The notes under the pieces were generated by a model that searched no databases, had not been told where the DNA came from, and worked only from the letters and a program-made list of their open reading frames with translations. Source: Bacteroidales bacterium (GTDB lineage: Bacteria; Bacteroidota; Bacteroidia; Bacteroidales; UBA932). Taken from it: a DNA stretch of 64,000 nucleotides. Below, piece after piece: positions 57,030 through 64,000 of this stretch; position 1 is the stretch's first letter, and the number at the start of each line of letters is the position of its first letter. The DNA lies in NCBI GenBank assembly GCA_017428945.1, contig JAFRPW010000035.1, positions 1 to 64,000 on the forward strand, in the 5' to 3' direction. A program made the position numbers and the translations under genes.

Positions 57030-57686
57030 ATGATAAGACTTGTGATACTGGACTTTGACGGTACCCTGGCAGACACCGTAGAACTCATAGTCAAAACAAA
57101 TCAGGAGGTGCAGAGGCGGATGAATTATCCCGTGTGCAAACCGGAGGAGATTATCGCAACCATTGGGCTGCCGCTGGCGCAGGGGATAGAGGCCATGTAT
57201 CCGAAGGAAAAGCTGGAAGACCTTCCCATGTGGGTAAAGGTGTACCGGGAGGTGTTTGATGAGCTTAAGACTCAGATAATTCCGGCGCTTTTCCCGCATG
57301 TGAAGGAGACTCTTGCGGAACTTACCGCGAGAGGCTGCATCTGTACGGTGGCATCGTCCCGTGGCAGGGAATCCCTGAACGATTTCCTGCAGGAAATGGG
57401 CCTGTCCCGGTACATCTCATACGTCTTGGGGGCGGAGGACGTTACCCGCGCAAAACCTTACCCTGACCCTGTGCTCAAAACTCTGGAGCATCTTGACATA
57501 TCGGCCTCAGAGGCCATTGTGGTAGGGGATATGCCCGTCGATGTCCAGATGGGCCTGGGCGCCGGTGCATTTACCTGCGGGGTCACCTACGGCAATTCCG
57601 GCAGGGAAGCCCTGGAGGCCGCCGGCGCGCATTACGTCATTGACGATTTCGGGGAAATCCTTAACTGCTTCTCCCTGCCCAGATAA
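57030..57686 (+). CDS. HAD-family phosphatase, phosphoglycolate phosphatase-like
   Basis: The 218-residue protein shows the four HAD motifs: LVILDFDGTLADTVELIV (nucleophile Asp), the Ser region VASSRGRESLN, Lys in RAKPYPDPVLKTLEHL, and VVGDMPVDVQMGLGAG. A helical cap is inserted after motif I, as in phosphoglycolate phosphatase and beta-phosphoglucomutase. The true substrate cannot be read. Its end overlaps the convergent EamA gene by 26 bases. Confidence 0.9.
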   Translation: MIRLVILDFDGTLADTVELIVKTNQEVQRRMNYPVCKPEEIIATIGLPLAQGIEAMYPKEKLEDLPMWVKVYREVFDELKTQIIPALFPHVKETLAELTARGCICTVASSRGRESLNDFLQEMGLSRYISYVLGAEDVTRAKPYPDPVLKTLEHLDISASEAIVVGDMPVDVQMGLGAGAFTCGVTYGNSGREALEAAGAHYVIDDFGEILNCFSLPR

Positions 57687-58575
57687 CTCCGGCAAGGATG
57701 GCGGCGCAGCCAACAGCGGCGGGAATGGTGAGCTTTTCCCCAAGGATTGCGATGGCCGTGAGAAGGGTGAAGACAGGATTCAGATACACATAGTTTGTGG
57801 ACGATACGTTCCCAAGTTTCTCCATCACCAGATTCCAGGCGATGAAGCATATCAGCGACGCCACAAGACCCAGGAACAGAAGGTTACCCCATACTACGGG
57901 CTGCGCCAGTATCTCCGTTGAGGACAAGTGTCCAGGAAGGAAAGGAATGATGGTGAGAAGGCCGTAGAAGAACACCTTCCGGGTAGCGGTTACAGTACCG
58001 TATTCCCGAGTCATCTCTGCCATGAAAAGGCTGTATACAGCCCAGCAGAGGGCTGCGCCTATTGCCAGCAGGTCTCCTGTTGCCGACAGTTGAAGCCTTG
58101 CCCCGTCAAACACCACAAGCGCCATCCCTGAGAGTGCCAGTAAGGTGCCGCATATCAGCGGCCATCCAAGGCGTATTGGCTCCAGCCCGCTGGCAAAGCG
58201 GTCTTTTCCCCAGCGTTTGTAAATGAGTGTGAAGATGGCCGTGAAAAGCGGTGCAGAGCACACAAGGAAAGCCACATTGCATGCCTGAGTGTGGGCGAGG
58301 GCTGTGTTTTCGGTGAGGAAATAGAACGAGCCTCCGGTAATACCAAGAACCAGGAACACAAGCTCGTACTTCCATCCATACCATAGTTTTGCGCTGCTAT
58401 GAGATAACCATGTGTACACCCAAATTCCGGCATAAGCCATTATAAATCGGATGAAGAAAATGCCCACGGGATGCATCCCGGCCCCGATAAGAACCTTGGT
58501 GCACACGAAGGTGACGCCCCAGACGGCAACAACCGCCAGGGCAAGGAGGTGGTATCGGAGCAGTCCGGTTTTCAA
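57661..58575 (-). CDS. EamA/DMT-superfamily permease
   Basis: The 304-residue inner-membrane protein has about ten helices in two EamA repeats: AVWGVTFVCTKVLIGAGM in the first, and AVYSLFMAEMTREYG then NYVYLNPVFTLLTAIAILGE in the second. Family members export amino acids, nucleosides or drugs. It follows ridA by 3 bases, and this pairing hints at amine or amino-acid metabolism. Confidence 0.9.
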   Translation of the reverse strand: MKTGLLRYHLLALAVVAVWGVTFVCTKVLIGAGMHPVGIFFIRFIMAYAGIWVYTWLSHSSAKLWYGWKYELVFLVLGITGGSFYFLTENTALAHTQACNVAFLVCSAPLFTAIFTLIYKRWGKDRFASGLEPIRLGWPLICGTLLALSGMALVVFDGARLQLSATGDLLAIGAALCWAVYSLFMAEMTREYGTVTATRKVFFYGLLTIIPFLPGHLSSTEILAQPVVWGNLLFLGLVASLICFIAWNLVMEKLGNVSSTNYVYLNPVFTLLTAIAILGEKLTIPAAVGCAAILAGVIWAGRSS

Positions 58576-58578
58576 GGT

Positions 58579-58956
58579 CTATTTTGTGGCGATGCACTCA
58601 ATCTCCACCAACGCGCCTTTGGGAAGGGTTTTCACTGCAACGGCGCTGCGGGCAGGGAAGGGCTGGGAGAAGAACTGGGCATAGACCTCGTTCATGGCTG
58701 CGAAATCTGCCATGTCGGCAAGGAATACCGTGGTCTTTACAACATTCTGAAGGCCAAGGCCGGCCGCTTCCAGAATTGCCTTTGCATTCAGGATGGACTG
58801 ACGGGTCTGTTCCTTTACTCCTCCTTCCGGGAACGCCCCGGTTGCAGGGTCTATGGGAAGCTGCCCGGACAGGAACACCAGTCCCGCTCCGCTGTCCACG
58901 CCCTGACTGTACGGGCCTATTGCTGCAGGAGCATTGTCTGTGCTGATTGGTTTCAT
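58579..58956 (-). CDS. ridA: RidA-family enamine/imine deaminase
   Basis: RidA hydrolyses reactive 2-aminoacrylate and other enamines released by PLP enzymes. The 125-residue protein has the family features APAAIGPYSQGVDSGAGLVF, FLSGQLPIDPATG and, near the end, FPARSAVAVKTLPKGALVEI with the conserved Arg and the IEC motif. It is the first gene of a two-gene operon with an EamA permease. Confidence 0.93.
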   Translation of the reverse strand: MKPISTDNAPAAIGPYSQGVDSGAGLVFLSGQLPIDPATGAFPEGGVKEQTRQSILNAKAILEAAGLGLQNVVKTTVFLADMADFAAMNEVYAQFFSQPFPARSAVAVKTLPKGALVEIECIATK

Positions 58957-59235
58957 GGTACTATTTTTCTTCGAAGTTAAGGTTTTATTTTGGAAAAGCT
59001 GGCAGGTTTCTTGAGTTTGTATATTTCCTCGGCCGCAAGGCGCAGGAGGGGCCTTTTCATGCTACCTGATTTCTGTCAGTTTTCCCGTGTTTTTGTGGCC
59101 TGGCGTGACGCCCTTGTCATCTGCGTCGTGGGAGATTCCTTCCTGTAGCATATCGCGAAGGGATTAAAATCATTATGGGCTTCCGTCTCGGGTACAACAA
59201 AGCCGACGCTATGTTTTGACTATTATAATCGAGCG
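58957..59235. other. 279-base gap with small ORF remnants and the ridA promoter
   Basis: On the minus strand a 27-codon ORF (58977-59060) encodes MKRPLLRLAAEEIYKLKKPA and a short tail. Just upstream another minus-strand frame reads MLQEGISHDADDKGVTPGHK and ends in a TAG 2 bases before the first ATG. Both look like pieces of real proteins but have no full gene, so this is probably a decayed locus. A weak TAACTTCG box for ridA lies at its left end. Confidence 0.35.
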
Positions 59236-60777
59236 CTAGAACCCCATTCCGAATTGCAGCCAGAACTTGTCCTCCATCTCCTTCCAGGAGCGGACACCCT
59301 CGTTGTAGATGTACTCCGTATAGGCATTGAGGGCGGCAGAGGAGGCATCACTGGTGGGAAGGCCATCAATGGCGAGGGTCTCCAGGCGGAGGATCTCCTT
59401 GTTGAACCCCTTCTTGGTGCTCTGCCAGGCGAGCGTTGCAAGCTTGTTGGCACGGCGGAACTGCCACAGGGCGCAGTCCGGTACGTACTGCTTCTGCCCG
59501 CAGGTCTCAAAGGCCTTGGGAAGGGCCGTGGTGCCAGAGAAGACCGGAACGCGGGGGCTCTGCCCGGGGTTGTCGAGGGAGAGCCAGCAGACGCCGCCCA
59601 CGCTGTCCGGAAGCCAGCTGCGGAGCTGGGTGATATGGGAATAGGCGCACCATGCGACAGCCACCGTGCGGCGGAACTCAACAGTTCCGGGGGCAAGGGT
59701 ATTGAGGGTGTTGCGCATCTGGGTGGTCAGCCAGGGATTGGCAACGGGGCTTACCACGGTGTCCGCAGGATGCTGCGAGTTTGCCGGGCGGGCCATCCTG
59801 ACGTTCCTTGTCATGTCAAAGTCCGTCCCCTCATAGGTCTCCCTGTAGAGGGCCATGACCTCACGGACATCCACCTTCTTGTCCGGCTTGACGGAGAAGG
59901 GGAGCTCGTCCATATCGTAGGTAAGGCCGAGCGAAGGTGCAAGGCGGCTCAGGATGAACCACTCCCTGTCGTGGAAGTTGCGTCCCTTGGCGTAATCGGT
60001 ATTGAAGCACTTCCAGAAGATGAACTCTCCCTTGCCGTCCCATAGGCCGTTCTCCTTGGCAACCCTTTCGACATTGGCCGATGCCATCATGTCCTTGTCC
60101 TTGCGGTTGATCCTGCCGATGCGGGGGATGTTGGCCGATATCCCGACATGGTCGTCCGGGATGCGTTTTGCGACCCACGCGGCGCCGATCTTGTTCTTGC
60201 CGACACCCACAATCTCGAACTGCCAGACCTCGTTCTTGTCCGCCACGGAAAGGCATTCTCCGCCATCCCCGTAGCCGTATTTCTCTGCGAGGGAACCCAT
60301 GAGACGTATGGCGTCGCGGGCGTTGTCACACCTTTGGAGGGCGACCCTCTCGAGTTCCTCGATTGTGAACCATCCGGCGGCGTTCACCAGGGTGTCCGGA
60401 CCGCCGAAGGTGGTCTCCCCGATGGCAAGCTGCTTTTCGTTGAGGCAAGGATATGCGGTGTTGAGGTAGGCGTAGGTGTGCGCCGCCTCGGGGATCTCGC
60501 CCATGAGCTTGACCCCTACGGTGTCGCCGCGGAAGCGGGTCTGCATCGTGCCCCTGAGGACCTGGTGCATTGCACCGGGCTTATGGTCCTGGGCCGGTTC
60601 CATCTGGACCCAGGTGCGGTACCTGCCGTCACAGGTGTGGGAGGTGATTACTGAACCGTCCGTGGATGCCAGACGGCCTACCATCACGGAGGTGCAGCTC
60701 TGCCCGTCATACTCCTGGGAACGGAGAGGGAGAGCGATGACAAGGGATGCTGCCAGGAGAGCAAGATAACGTTTCAT
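59236..60777 (-). CDS. C69-family dipeptidase
   Basis: The 513-residue protein has a signal peptide (MKRYLALLAASLVIALPLRS) and the C69 features: the N-terminal nucleophile Cys in DGQSCTSVMVGRLASTDGSV (about Cys28), ENGLWDGKGEFIFW and TVAVAWCAYSHITQLRSWLP. Related PepD enzymes cleave dipeptides. Export suggests that this one trims peptides in the periplasm or at the surface. I chose ATG 60777 over a TTG two codons upstream. It lies 14 bases after the DUF362 gene. Confidence 0.9.
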   Translation of the reverse strand: MKRYLALLAASLVIALPLRSQEYDGQSCTSVMVGRLASTDGSVITSHTCDGRYRTWVQMEPAQDHKPGAMHQVLRGTMQTRFRGDTVGVKLMGEIPEAAHTYAYLNTAYPCLNEKQLAIGETTFGGPDTLVNAAGWFTIEELERVALQRCDNARDAIRLMGSLAEKYGYGDGGECLSVADKNEVWQFEIVGVGKNKIGAAWVAKRIPDDHVGISANIPRIGRINRKDKDMMASANVERVAKENGLWDGKGEFIFWKCFNTDYAKGRNFHDREWFILSRLAPSLGLTYDMDELPFSVKPDKKVDVREVMALYRETYEGTDFDMTRNVRMARPANSQHPADTVVSPVANPWLTTQMRNTLNTLAPGTVEFRRTVAVAWCAYSHITQLRSWLPDSVGGVCWLSLDNPGQSPRVPVFSGTTALPKAFETCGQKQYVPDCALWQFRRANKLATLAWQSTKKGFNKEILRLETLAIDGLPTSDASSAALNAYTEYIYNEGVRSWKEMEDKFWLQFGMGF

Positions 60778-60791
60778 GGGCAAAGTGATGG

Positions 60792-61841
60792 CTATTCCTT
60801 TACGAACGGTTTGAGGCCCTTGGCTACATCGGCCGCTGTAATCTGCCTGCCGCCGTTGTCAAGGTCAATGAGCACGTATTTGTCATGGCCCATGCCAAGT
60901 TCTTTCATATAGGAAAGCTGGCGGAGGCCGTGGCGGGTCTCGATGCGCTCCACCAGGTCGTGATGCTCCTGGGCGGTCATTGCGTAGATGATATCGATGC
61001 ATGCCTGGTCAGCTGCAAGGATGTCCGTGGATGATAGGATACCCACGTTGGGCGTGACCACCGGTGCGGCGCCCAGGCCCTCGCAGTCGCAGGAGACGGA
61101 CATGTTGCGCATCACGTTAACGTAGGTGACGTGTTTCCCGAAATGGTCGATGGTGGCCTTGGTGCTCTCCGTCATGCGTTCCATGAATTCCTCTTCCTTG
61201 ATGTCCCACTGGTTGGGCTGCCCGGGCGTGGTGTGTATCCATGCCTTGCCTATGCGGCCGTCGGCACAGCCTATGCCGATGTTCTTGTTGGAGCCGCCGA
61301 ATCCGCCCTGGGTATGGCCCTTGAAGTGGGTGAGCGCCACCATGGAGTCATAATTTGTGAGATGGCTTCCCACGGACATCTTCTTGAACCACTTGCCGCC
61401 GCTGACGGGGAGGGTGAGGGTGTCATCCTCGTCAATGATATCTACGGGACAGAAAGTCCAGCCGTTTACCTTGAGGGTCTTGCGGTGAGCCTCCGTGGTG
61501 TACCGGTCCCCCCTGTAGTAGGTGTTGGTCTCGATGATTGTGGCATCGGGCAAATCCTTCTCCACCAGGGCCTTCACCCATTCGCGGGGAATGATGTTGG
61601 GACCGTTCTGCTCGCCGGTGTGGAGCTTGATACCCACCTTTCCGGTGATATTCCCGCCCACTTTCTCGTAGGCGGCGATGAGGCCTTCCGGGGAGAGGCT
61701 CCGGGTGAAATAGACCACGGCCTCCTTGCCGTCACGGTTTTCATATGGGACGTACTTGTTTCCGTCCTTTACAGTGGAGTTGTTGGTAGTTCCGCATGCC
61801 GCTATGATGAGTGCGGCGATGAGGATGGTAAGTCTTTTCAT
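60792..61841 (-). CDS. DUF362-domain lipoprotein
   Basis: The 349-residue protein has a lipoprotein signal with lipobox LIIAAC (Cys16) and a DUF362 domain: VVYFTRSLSPEGLIAAYEKV, GKVGIKLHTGEQNGPNIIPR, ALTHFKGHTQGGFGGSNKNI and GILSSTDILAADQACIDIIY. No 4Fe-4S ferredoxin cluster motif is attached, unlike many DUF362 proteins. The function is unknown. It heads a two-gene operon with the C69 peptidase and has a TATATTTG box upstream. Confidence 0.88.
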   Translation of the reverse strand: MKRLTILIAALIIAACGTTNNSTVKDGNKYVPYENRDGKEAVVYFTRSLSPEGLIAAYEKVGGNITGKVGIKLHTGEQNGPNIIPREWVKALVEKDLPDATIIETNTYYRGDRYTTEAHRKTLKVNGWTFCPVDIIDEDDTLTLPVSGGKWFKKMSVGSHLTNYDSMVALTHFKGHTQGGFGGSNKNIGIGCADGRIGKAWIHTTPGQPNQWDIKEEEFMERMTESTKATIDHFGKHVTYVNVMRNMSVSCDCEGLGAAPVVTPNVGILSSTDILAADQACIDIIYAMTAQEHHDLVERIETRHGLRQLSYMKELGMGHDKYVLIDLDNGGRQITAADVAKGLKPFVKE

Positions 61842-61872
61842 CTTATGCGTGTTTATTTGTCTGCAAGTTATG

Positions 61873-61880
61873 CAAATATA
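61873..61880 (-). promoter_or_regulatory. Promoter -7 box (TATATTTG on minus strand) of the DUF362 operon
   Basis: CAAATATA on the plus strand lies 31 bases from the ATG at 61841, giving a leader of about 25 bases. Confidence 0.55.
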
Positions 61881-61891
61881 TGTTTATAAGC

Positions 61892-61925
61892 AAATGGCTC
61901 CAGTGAATTTCACCGGGGCCATTTT
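61892..61925 (-). terminator. Terminator hairpin downstream of tRNA-Ser
   Basis: AAATGGC...GTG (61892-61905) pairs with CAC...GCCATTTT (61911-61925) around a short loop. It follows the 3' end of the minus-strand tRNA-Ser by 9 bases. Confidence 0.65.
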
Positions 61926-61934
61926 ATCATTCTG

Positions 61935-62019
61935 CGGAGGAAGAGGGATTCGAACCCCCGGTACATTGCTGTACAATAGTTTTCAAGACTACCGCCATCG
62001 ACCACTCGGCCATTCCTCC
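61935..62019 (-). tRNA. tRNA-Ser (anticodon UGA)
   Basis: On the minus strand an 85-base class II tRNA folds with acceptor GGAGGAA/TTCCTCC, anticodon loop CTTGAAA (anticodon TGA, Ser), a long variable arm (TTGTACAG...TGTAC) and T loop GTTCGAATC. The discriminator is G, as required for serine tRNAs. CCA is not encoded. Confidence 0.94.
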
Positions 62020-62031
62020 TGAATTGGAGTG

Positions 62032-62039
62032 CAAAGATA
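62032..62039 (-). promoter_or_regulatory. tRNA-Ser promoter -7 box (TATCTTTG on minus strand)
   Basis: CAAAGATA on the plus strand lies 12 bases from the mature tRNA 5' end, like the tRNA-Gln promoter at 9849-9856. Confidence 0.6.
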
Positions 62040-62041
62040 AC

Positions 62042-62078
62042 AAAAAAAAGTCAAACACATTGATGTTTGGCTTTTTTT
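62042..62078. terminator. Strong symmetric terminator between the envelope genes and tRNA-Ser
   Basis: AAAAAAAAG-CAAACA (62042-62057) pairs with TGTTTG-CTTTTTTT (62064-62078) around loop CATTGA. Either strand gives a stem followed by U's, so it can end transcription from the 62-residue gene before tRNA-Ser. Confidence 0.75.
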
Positions 62079-62080
62079 GT

Positions 62081-62179
62081 GTAAAAGGTTCGGAAAAAAG
62101 TACCGAACCTTTTACGCCATAAGGCTTGTAATCAGGAAAAGTGTGAACGGTTCGGCATAAAAAACCGAACCTTCTACAC
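62081..62179. repeat. Paired palindromes type C, second locus
   Basis: Unit 1 (62081-62115) has a 13-bp stem GTAAAAGGTTCGG/CCGAACCTTTTAC with loop AAAAAAGTA. Unit 2 (62141-62179) has stem GGTTCGG/CCGAACC with loop CATAAAAAA and partly mismatched outer arms. Loops, order and spacing (25 versus 26 bases) repeat those at 28716-28813. Confidence 0.85.
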
Positions 62180-62367
62180 TATTTGAACCACTTGGTCAGG
62201 TTGTCCTTTGCCCAGAGGTAGTAGACCAGAAGACCAATCCAGCTGGTGGCAAGGACGATGACTGCGACGATAATTTTTCCTACGAGGGAAATGGGCTTCT
62301 TGAAGATGTCGATAACTGCTGCGATGGCGAGGACGACACCGATGATGTAAACAATAGTGGAAATCAT
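62179..62367 (-). CDS. Small two-helix membrane protein (PLDc_N-like)
   Basis: The 62-residue protein has two transmembrane segments (IVYIIGVVLAIAAVIDIF and KIIVAVIVLATSWIGLLVYY), then a short basic tail ending KDNLTKWFK. The pattern resembles the phospholipase D N-terminal (PLDc_N) group of small membrane proteins. Function is unknown. It follows the 252-residue envelope gene by 9 bases, and its stop touches a type C repeat. Confidence 0.75.
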   Translation of the reverse strand: MISTIVYIIGVVLAIAAVIDIFKKPISLVGKIIVAVIVLATSWIGLLVYYLWAKDNLTKWFK

Positions 62368-62376
62368 ATTATTGAA

Positions 62377-63135
62377 TTAAAAAGTTAGTTTCAGGGAAAG
62401 ACCGGTTACGGGCTGGATGCCGGTGCCGGGTACGGGGGTGTATGCAAAGTAAGGGTCAAGGCTCAGGGATACAGCGCTGTAGCCCATGCAGTCCTGCCAG
62501 TACATGTCCTTTACCTTTGCTATCTTGCTGGCGTCCACTATGGACCAGATGTTAAGGGCCACACGGGCAAGACCTACCAGAAGGATACCGCCGGGCAGGG
62601 CAGGCATGGTGTCGAAGTTGGGGTTCTCGGGATCCTGGACATTGTACCAGGCATTGAATTCAGAGACCCACTTGTTACCCAATGACCTGGTGTAGGAACC
62701 CATCAGGATGTTGGCGCCGGCTACGCAGAGGCCGCGGCCCCATTCACCCTCGAAAATCTCTCCCAATCCGGGAATAAGGAACGATGCAAAACCGTTCCAG
62801 AACGGGCTGTAGGGCTGCCCCTGGACCTTCCTGTAGTCACGTGTGCTGTACAGGCCCTTGAGTTGTTTGTACTTCTTTTTGGTGTAAACGGAGGTGCGTC
62901 CGGAGTAAACGTCGTTATCCCCGTTCTGGTACTTCACGGATTCAATCTGGGAGATTGGAATGGTGAAGGTGGGACCATTCTGGTTGCTGTACCTCTTATA
63001 AGAAATACTGGAATCGTCCACCTGAAGGATCTTGGCCTCGATGGAGCGGCCGTCCTTGGTGCGGATGATGTCCTGTGCTGCTGCGTTTGTGCAAAGACCG
63101 GCAAAAATGCCGATGATAAGGAGTAATCTTTTCAT
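62377..63135 (-). CDS. Exported envelope protein of unknown function
   Basis: The 252-residue protein has a signal peptide (MKRLLLIIGIFAGLCTNAAA). A small beta domain near residues 22-72 (TKDGRSIEAKILQVDDSSIS, then PISQIESVKYQNGD) is seen in many Bacteroidota outer-membrane proteins. Two hydrophobic stretches follow (FASFLIPGLGEIFEGEWGRG and ILLVGLARVALNIWSIVDAS). I do not recognise a function. I chose ATG 63135; upstream residues lack signal-peptide character and cross the -7 box. Confidence 0.78.
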   Translation of the reverse strand: MKRLLLIIGIFAGLCTNAAAQDIIRTKDGRSIEAKILQVDDSSISYKRYSNQNGPTFTIPISQIESVKYQNGDNDVYSGRTSVYTKKKYKQLKGLYSTRDYRKVQGQPYSPFWNGFASFLIPGLGEIFEGEWGRGLCVAGANILMGSYTRSLGNKWVSEFNAWYNVQDPENPNFDTMPALPGGILLVGLARVALNIWSIVDASKIAKVKDMYWQDCMGYSAVSLSLDPYFAYTPVPGTGIQPVTGLSLKLTF

Positions 63136-63154
63136 AGACGTTCGTTTATCAAAG

Positions 63155-63162
63155 CAAATATA
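63155..63162 (-). promoter_or_regulatory. Promoter -7 box (TATATTTG on minus strand) of the envelope gene pair
   Basis: CAAATATA on the plus strand lies 19 bases from the ATG at 63135 and is shared by the two small envelope genes. Confidence 0.6.
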
Positions 63163-63183
63163 GTGATTTTTCACAACACTTGC

Positions 63184-64000
63184 TCATTTTACCGTAACTT
63201 TAGGAATATCGGACCAGAGGGTGGTGTAGTGAGGGGACTGGTGGTCCCGTGCGCTGAACACCTTGCCGTCGCCCTGGACGGCGAAGCGGACGGACCCCGG
63301 CCCGAACGCGGAATTCACGCTGTCAAGGGCTGCGGACAGCCGTGAGGAGCGCTCCGCGGCGGCGGTATCGGCAAAAAGGGAGCCTGTGGCATCTTCTTCC
63401 TGGATGAGTTTCAGGATTACGACGCCGGCCTTTTTGTAGCCGTATCCGGGGCGGAAGAGCTCCCGCGTGGCCGCAACGGCCGCTCCCACAAAAGCCTTGT
63501 GGTCCGATGTCCCGTCCGGGAAAGTCACAAGGGATGATCCGTGTGTCTGCGGGACATTGTCCTTGAACCTGTTGGTGAAGGCGAAAACGGCCATCTCAAG
63601 GCAAAGGCTGTGCTGTGCGCGGAGTTTCTGGACGGCGCTCAAGGCAAAATTCGCCGTCTGTGAGCAAAGCTCCTGAACATTTGTTATCTCATGGGCGAAA
63701 CTCCTTGATACACAAATTGTCTGCTTTGCCTCCACATAATCCTCGAATTCAATGCAGGGGATACCGCGGAGCTCCTGCCAGGTGCGGAATCCGGGTAGGG
63801 CGAAGAGCTTTCGGACCACGTTTTCCTGGAGCTGCGTATAGTCCCAGGCGGTCTTTATGCCCATTGCTTCCAGCTTGGGTACGGAGCGTCTGCCGATGCC
63901 CCAGACATCGGCAACGGGGAAACGCCGGAGTACTTTTTCTACATCCTGCGGCCGCCACATATAACATCCGCCCCGGAGTTTCGGGTACTGCTTGCACAGT
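63184..64000 (-). CDS. Y-family DNA polymerase (UmuC-like), C-terminal part
   Basis: The gene runs off the right edge; about 272 C-terminal residues are visible and the catalytic palm is missing. The visible part begins CKQYPKLRGGCYMWRPQ, passes through the helix-hairpin-helix FPVADVWGIGRRSVPKLEAM, and continues into the little-finger domain (QTICVSRSFAHEITNVQEL and AVFAFTNRF). UmuC proteins carry out translesion synthesis after SOS induction. Whether a umuD partner precedes it cannot be seen. Confidence 0.92.
   Translation of the reverse strand, partial: LCKQYPKLRGGCYMWRPQDVEKVLRRFPVADVWGIGRRSVPKLEAMGIKTAWDYTQLQENVVRKLFALPGFRTWQELRGIPCIEFEDYVEAKQTICVSRSFAHEITNVQELCSQTANFALSAVQKLRAQHSLCLEMAVFAFTNRFKDNVPQTHGSSLVTFPDGTSDHKAFVGAAVAATRELFRPGYGYKKAGVVILKLIQEEDATGSLFADTAAAERSSRLSAALDSVNSAFGPGSVRFAVQGDGKVFSARDHQSPHYTTLWSDIPKVTVK

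Overview
The window is a stretch of chromosome from a member of the Bacteroidota, most likely the order Bacteroidales. The evidence is the promoter type: many genes are preceded by a TAnnTTTG -7 box (TATCTTTG, TAACTTTG, TATTTTTG, TATATTTG) and lack an obvious Shine-Dalgarno sequence. Other signs are a SusC-like outer-membrane barrel, many lipoproteins, DUF5106/TlpA thioredoxin-fold proteins, a 29-residue COX24-like basic protein beside HU, and a glycogen synthase-phosphorylase fusion. The core genes are GC-rich and tightly packed. The AT-rich exceptions (about 1-1050, 44-45.9 kb and 47.9-48.7 kb) look acquired or decaying. I cannot name a genus.

Layout. 1-1.05 kb: remains of an accessory locus with an ankyrin protein. 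1.1-9.7 kb: ruvC, an outer-membrane barrel, a pseudouridine synthase with a PASTA protein, lnt and a secreted protein of unknown function. 9.7-15.1 kb (minus strand): tRNA-Gln and a five-gene run lon-ung-coaD-DUF5106-small protein. 15.2-17.9 kb: HU, the COX24-like protein, rng and tadA. 17.9-18.9 kb: a YefM-type antitoxin with a YoeB-derived fusion protein. 19-27 kb: a YiiX-like hydrolase, engB-prs-X-der, a zinc peptidase, alr, nadE, a DJ-1 protein and a lipoprotein. 27.2-28.7 kb: xseA-xseB. 28.9-40.4 kb: a glycogen operon (branching enzyme, debranching enzyme, GT4, GH57, synthase-phosphorylase fusion) ending in ribF. 40.4-42.8 kb: a three-gene envelope operon with a VWA lipoprotein. 42.8-48.7 kb: a lactonase, a DUF486 protein, a Y1 transposase between palindromes, greA-HIT-thioredoxin-like, and a protease remnant with a lipoprotein. 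48.7-64 kb: tsaB-cvpA, ileS-dksA-like-lspA, a transporter-TlpA-nitroreductase operon, a HAD phosphatase, ridA-eamA, DUF362 with a C69 peptidase, tRNA-Ser, two small envelope genes and a umuC-like gene running off the right edge.

Themes. (1) lnt and lspA, both lipoprotein-maturation genes, lie among at least nine lipoprotein genes. (2) Synthesis, branching, debranching and phosphorolysis of glycogen are encoded in one operon. (3) Several families of small palindromic repeats occur between genes, and two of them also sit in frame inside essential genes (ileS and ribF), much like the palindromic elements of Rickettsia. A REP-type Y1 transposase is present with its own palindromes. (4) The most unusual locus is 17.9-18.9 kb. 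A YoeB-fold domain that aligns without gaps to E. coli YoeB has lost every catalytic residue, carries an extra domain of about 130 residues, and is still paired with a YefM antitoxin. The operator-like site there has the known YefM spacing of two TGTACA-type cores.
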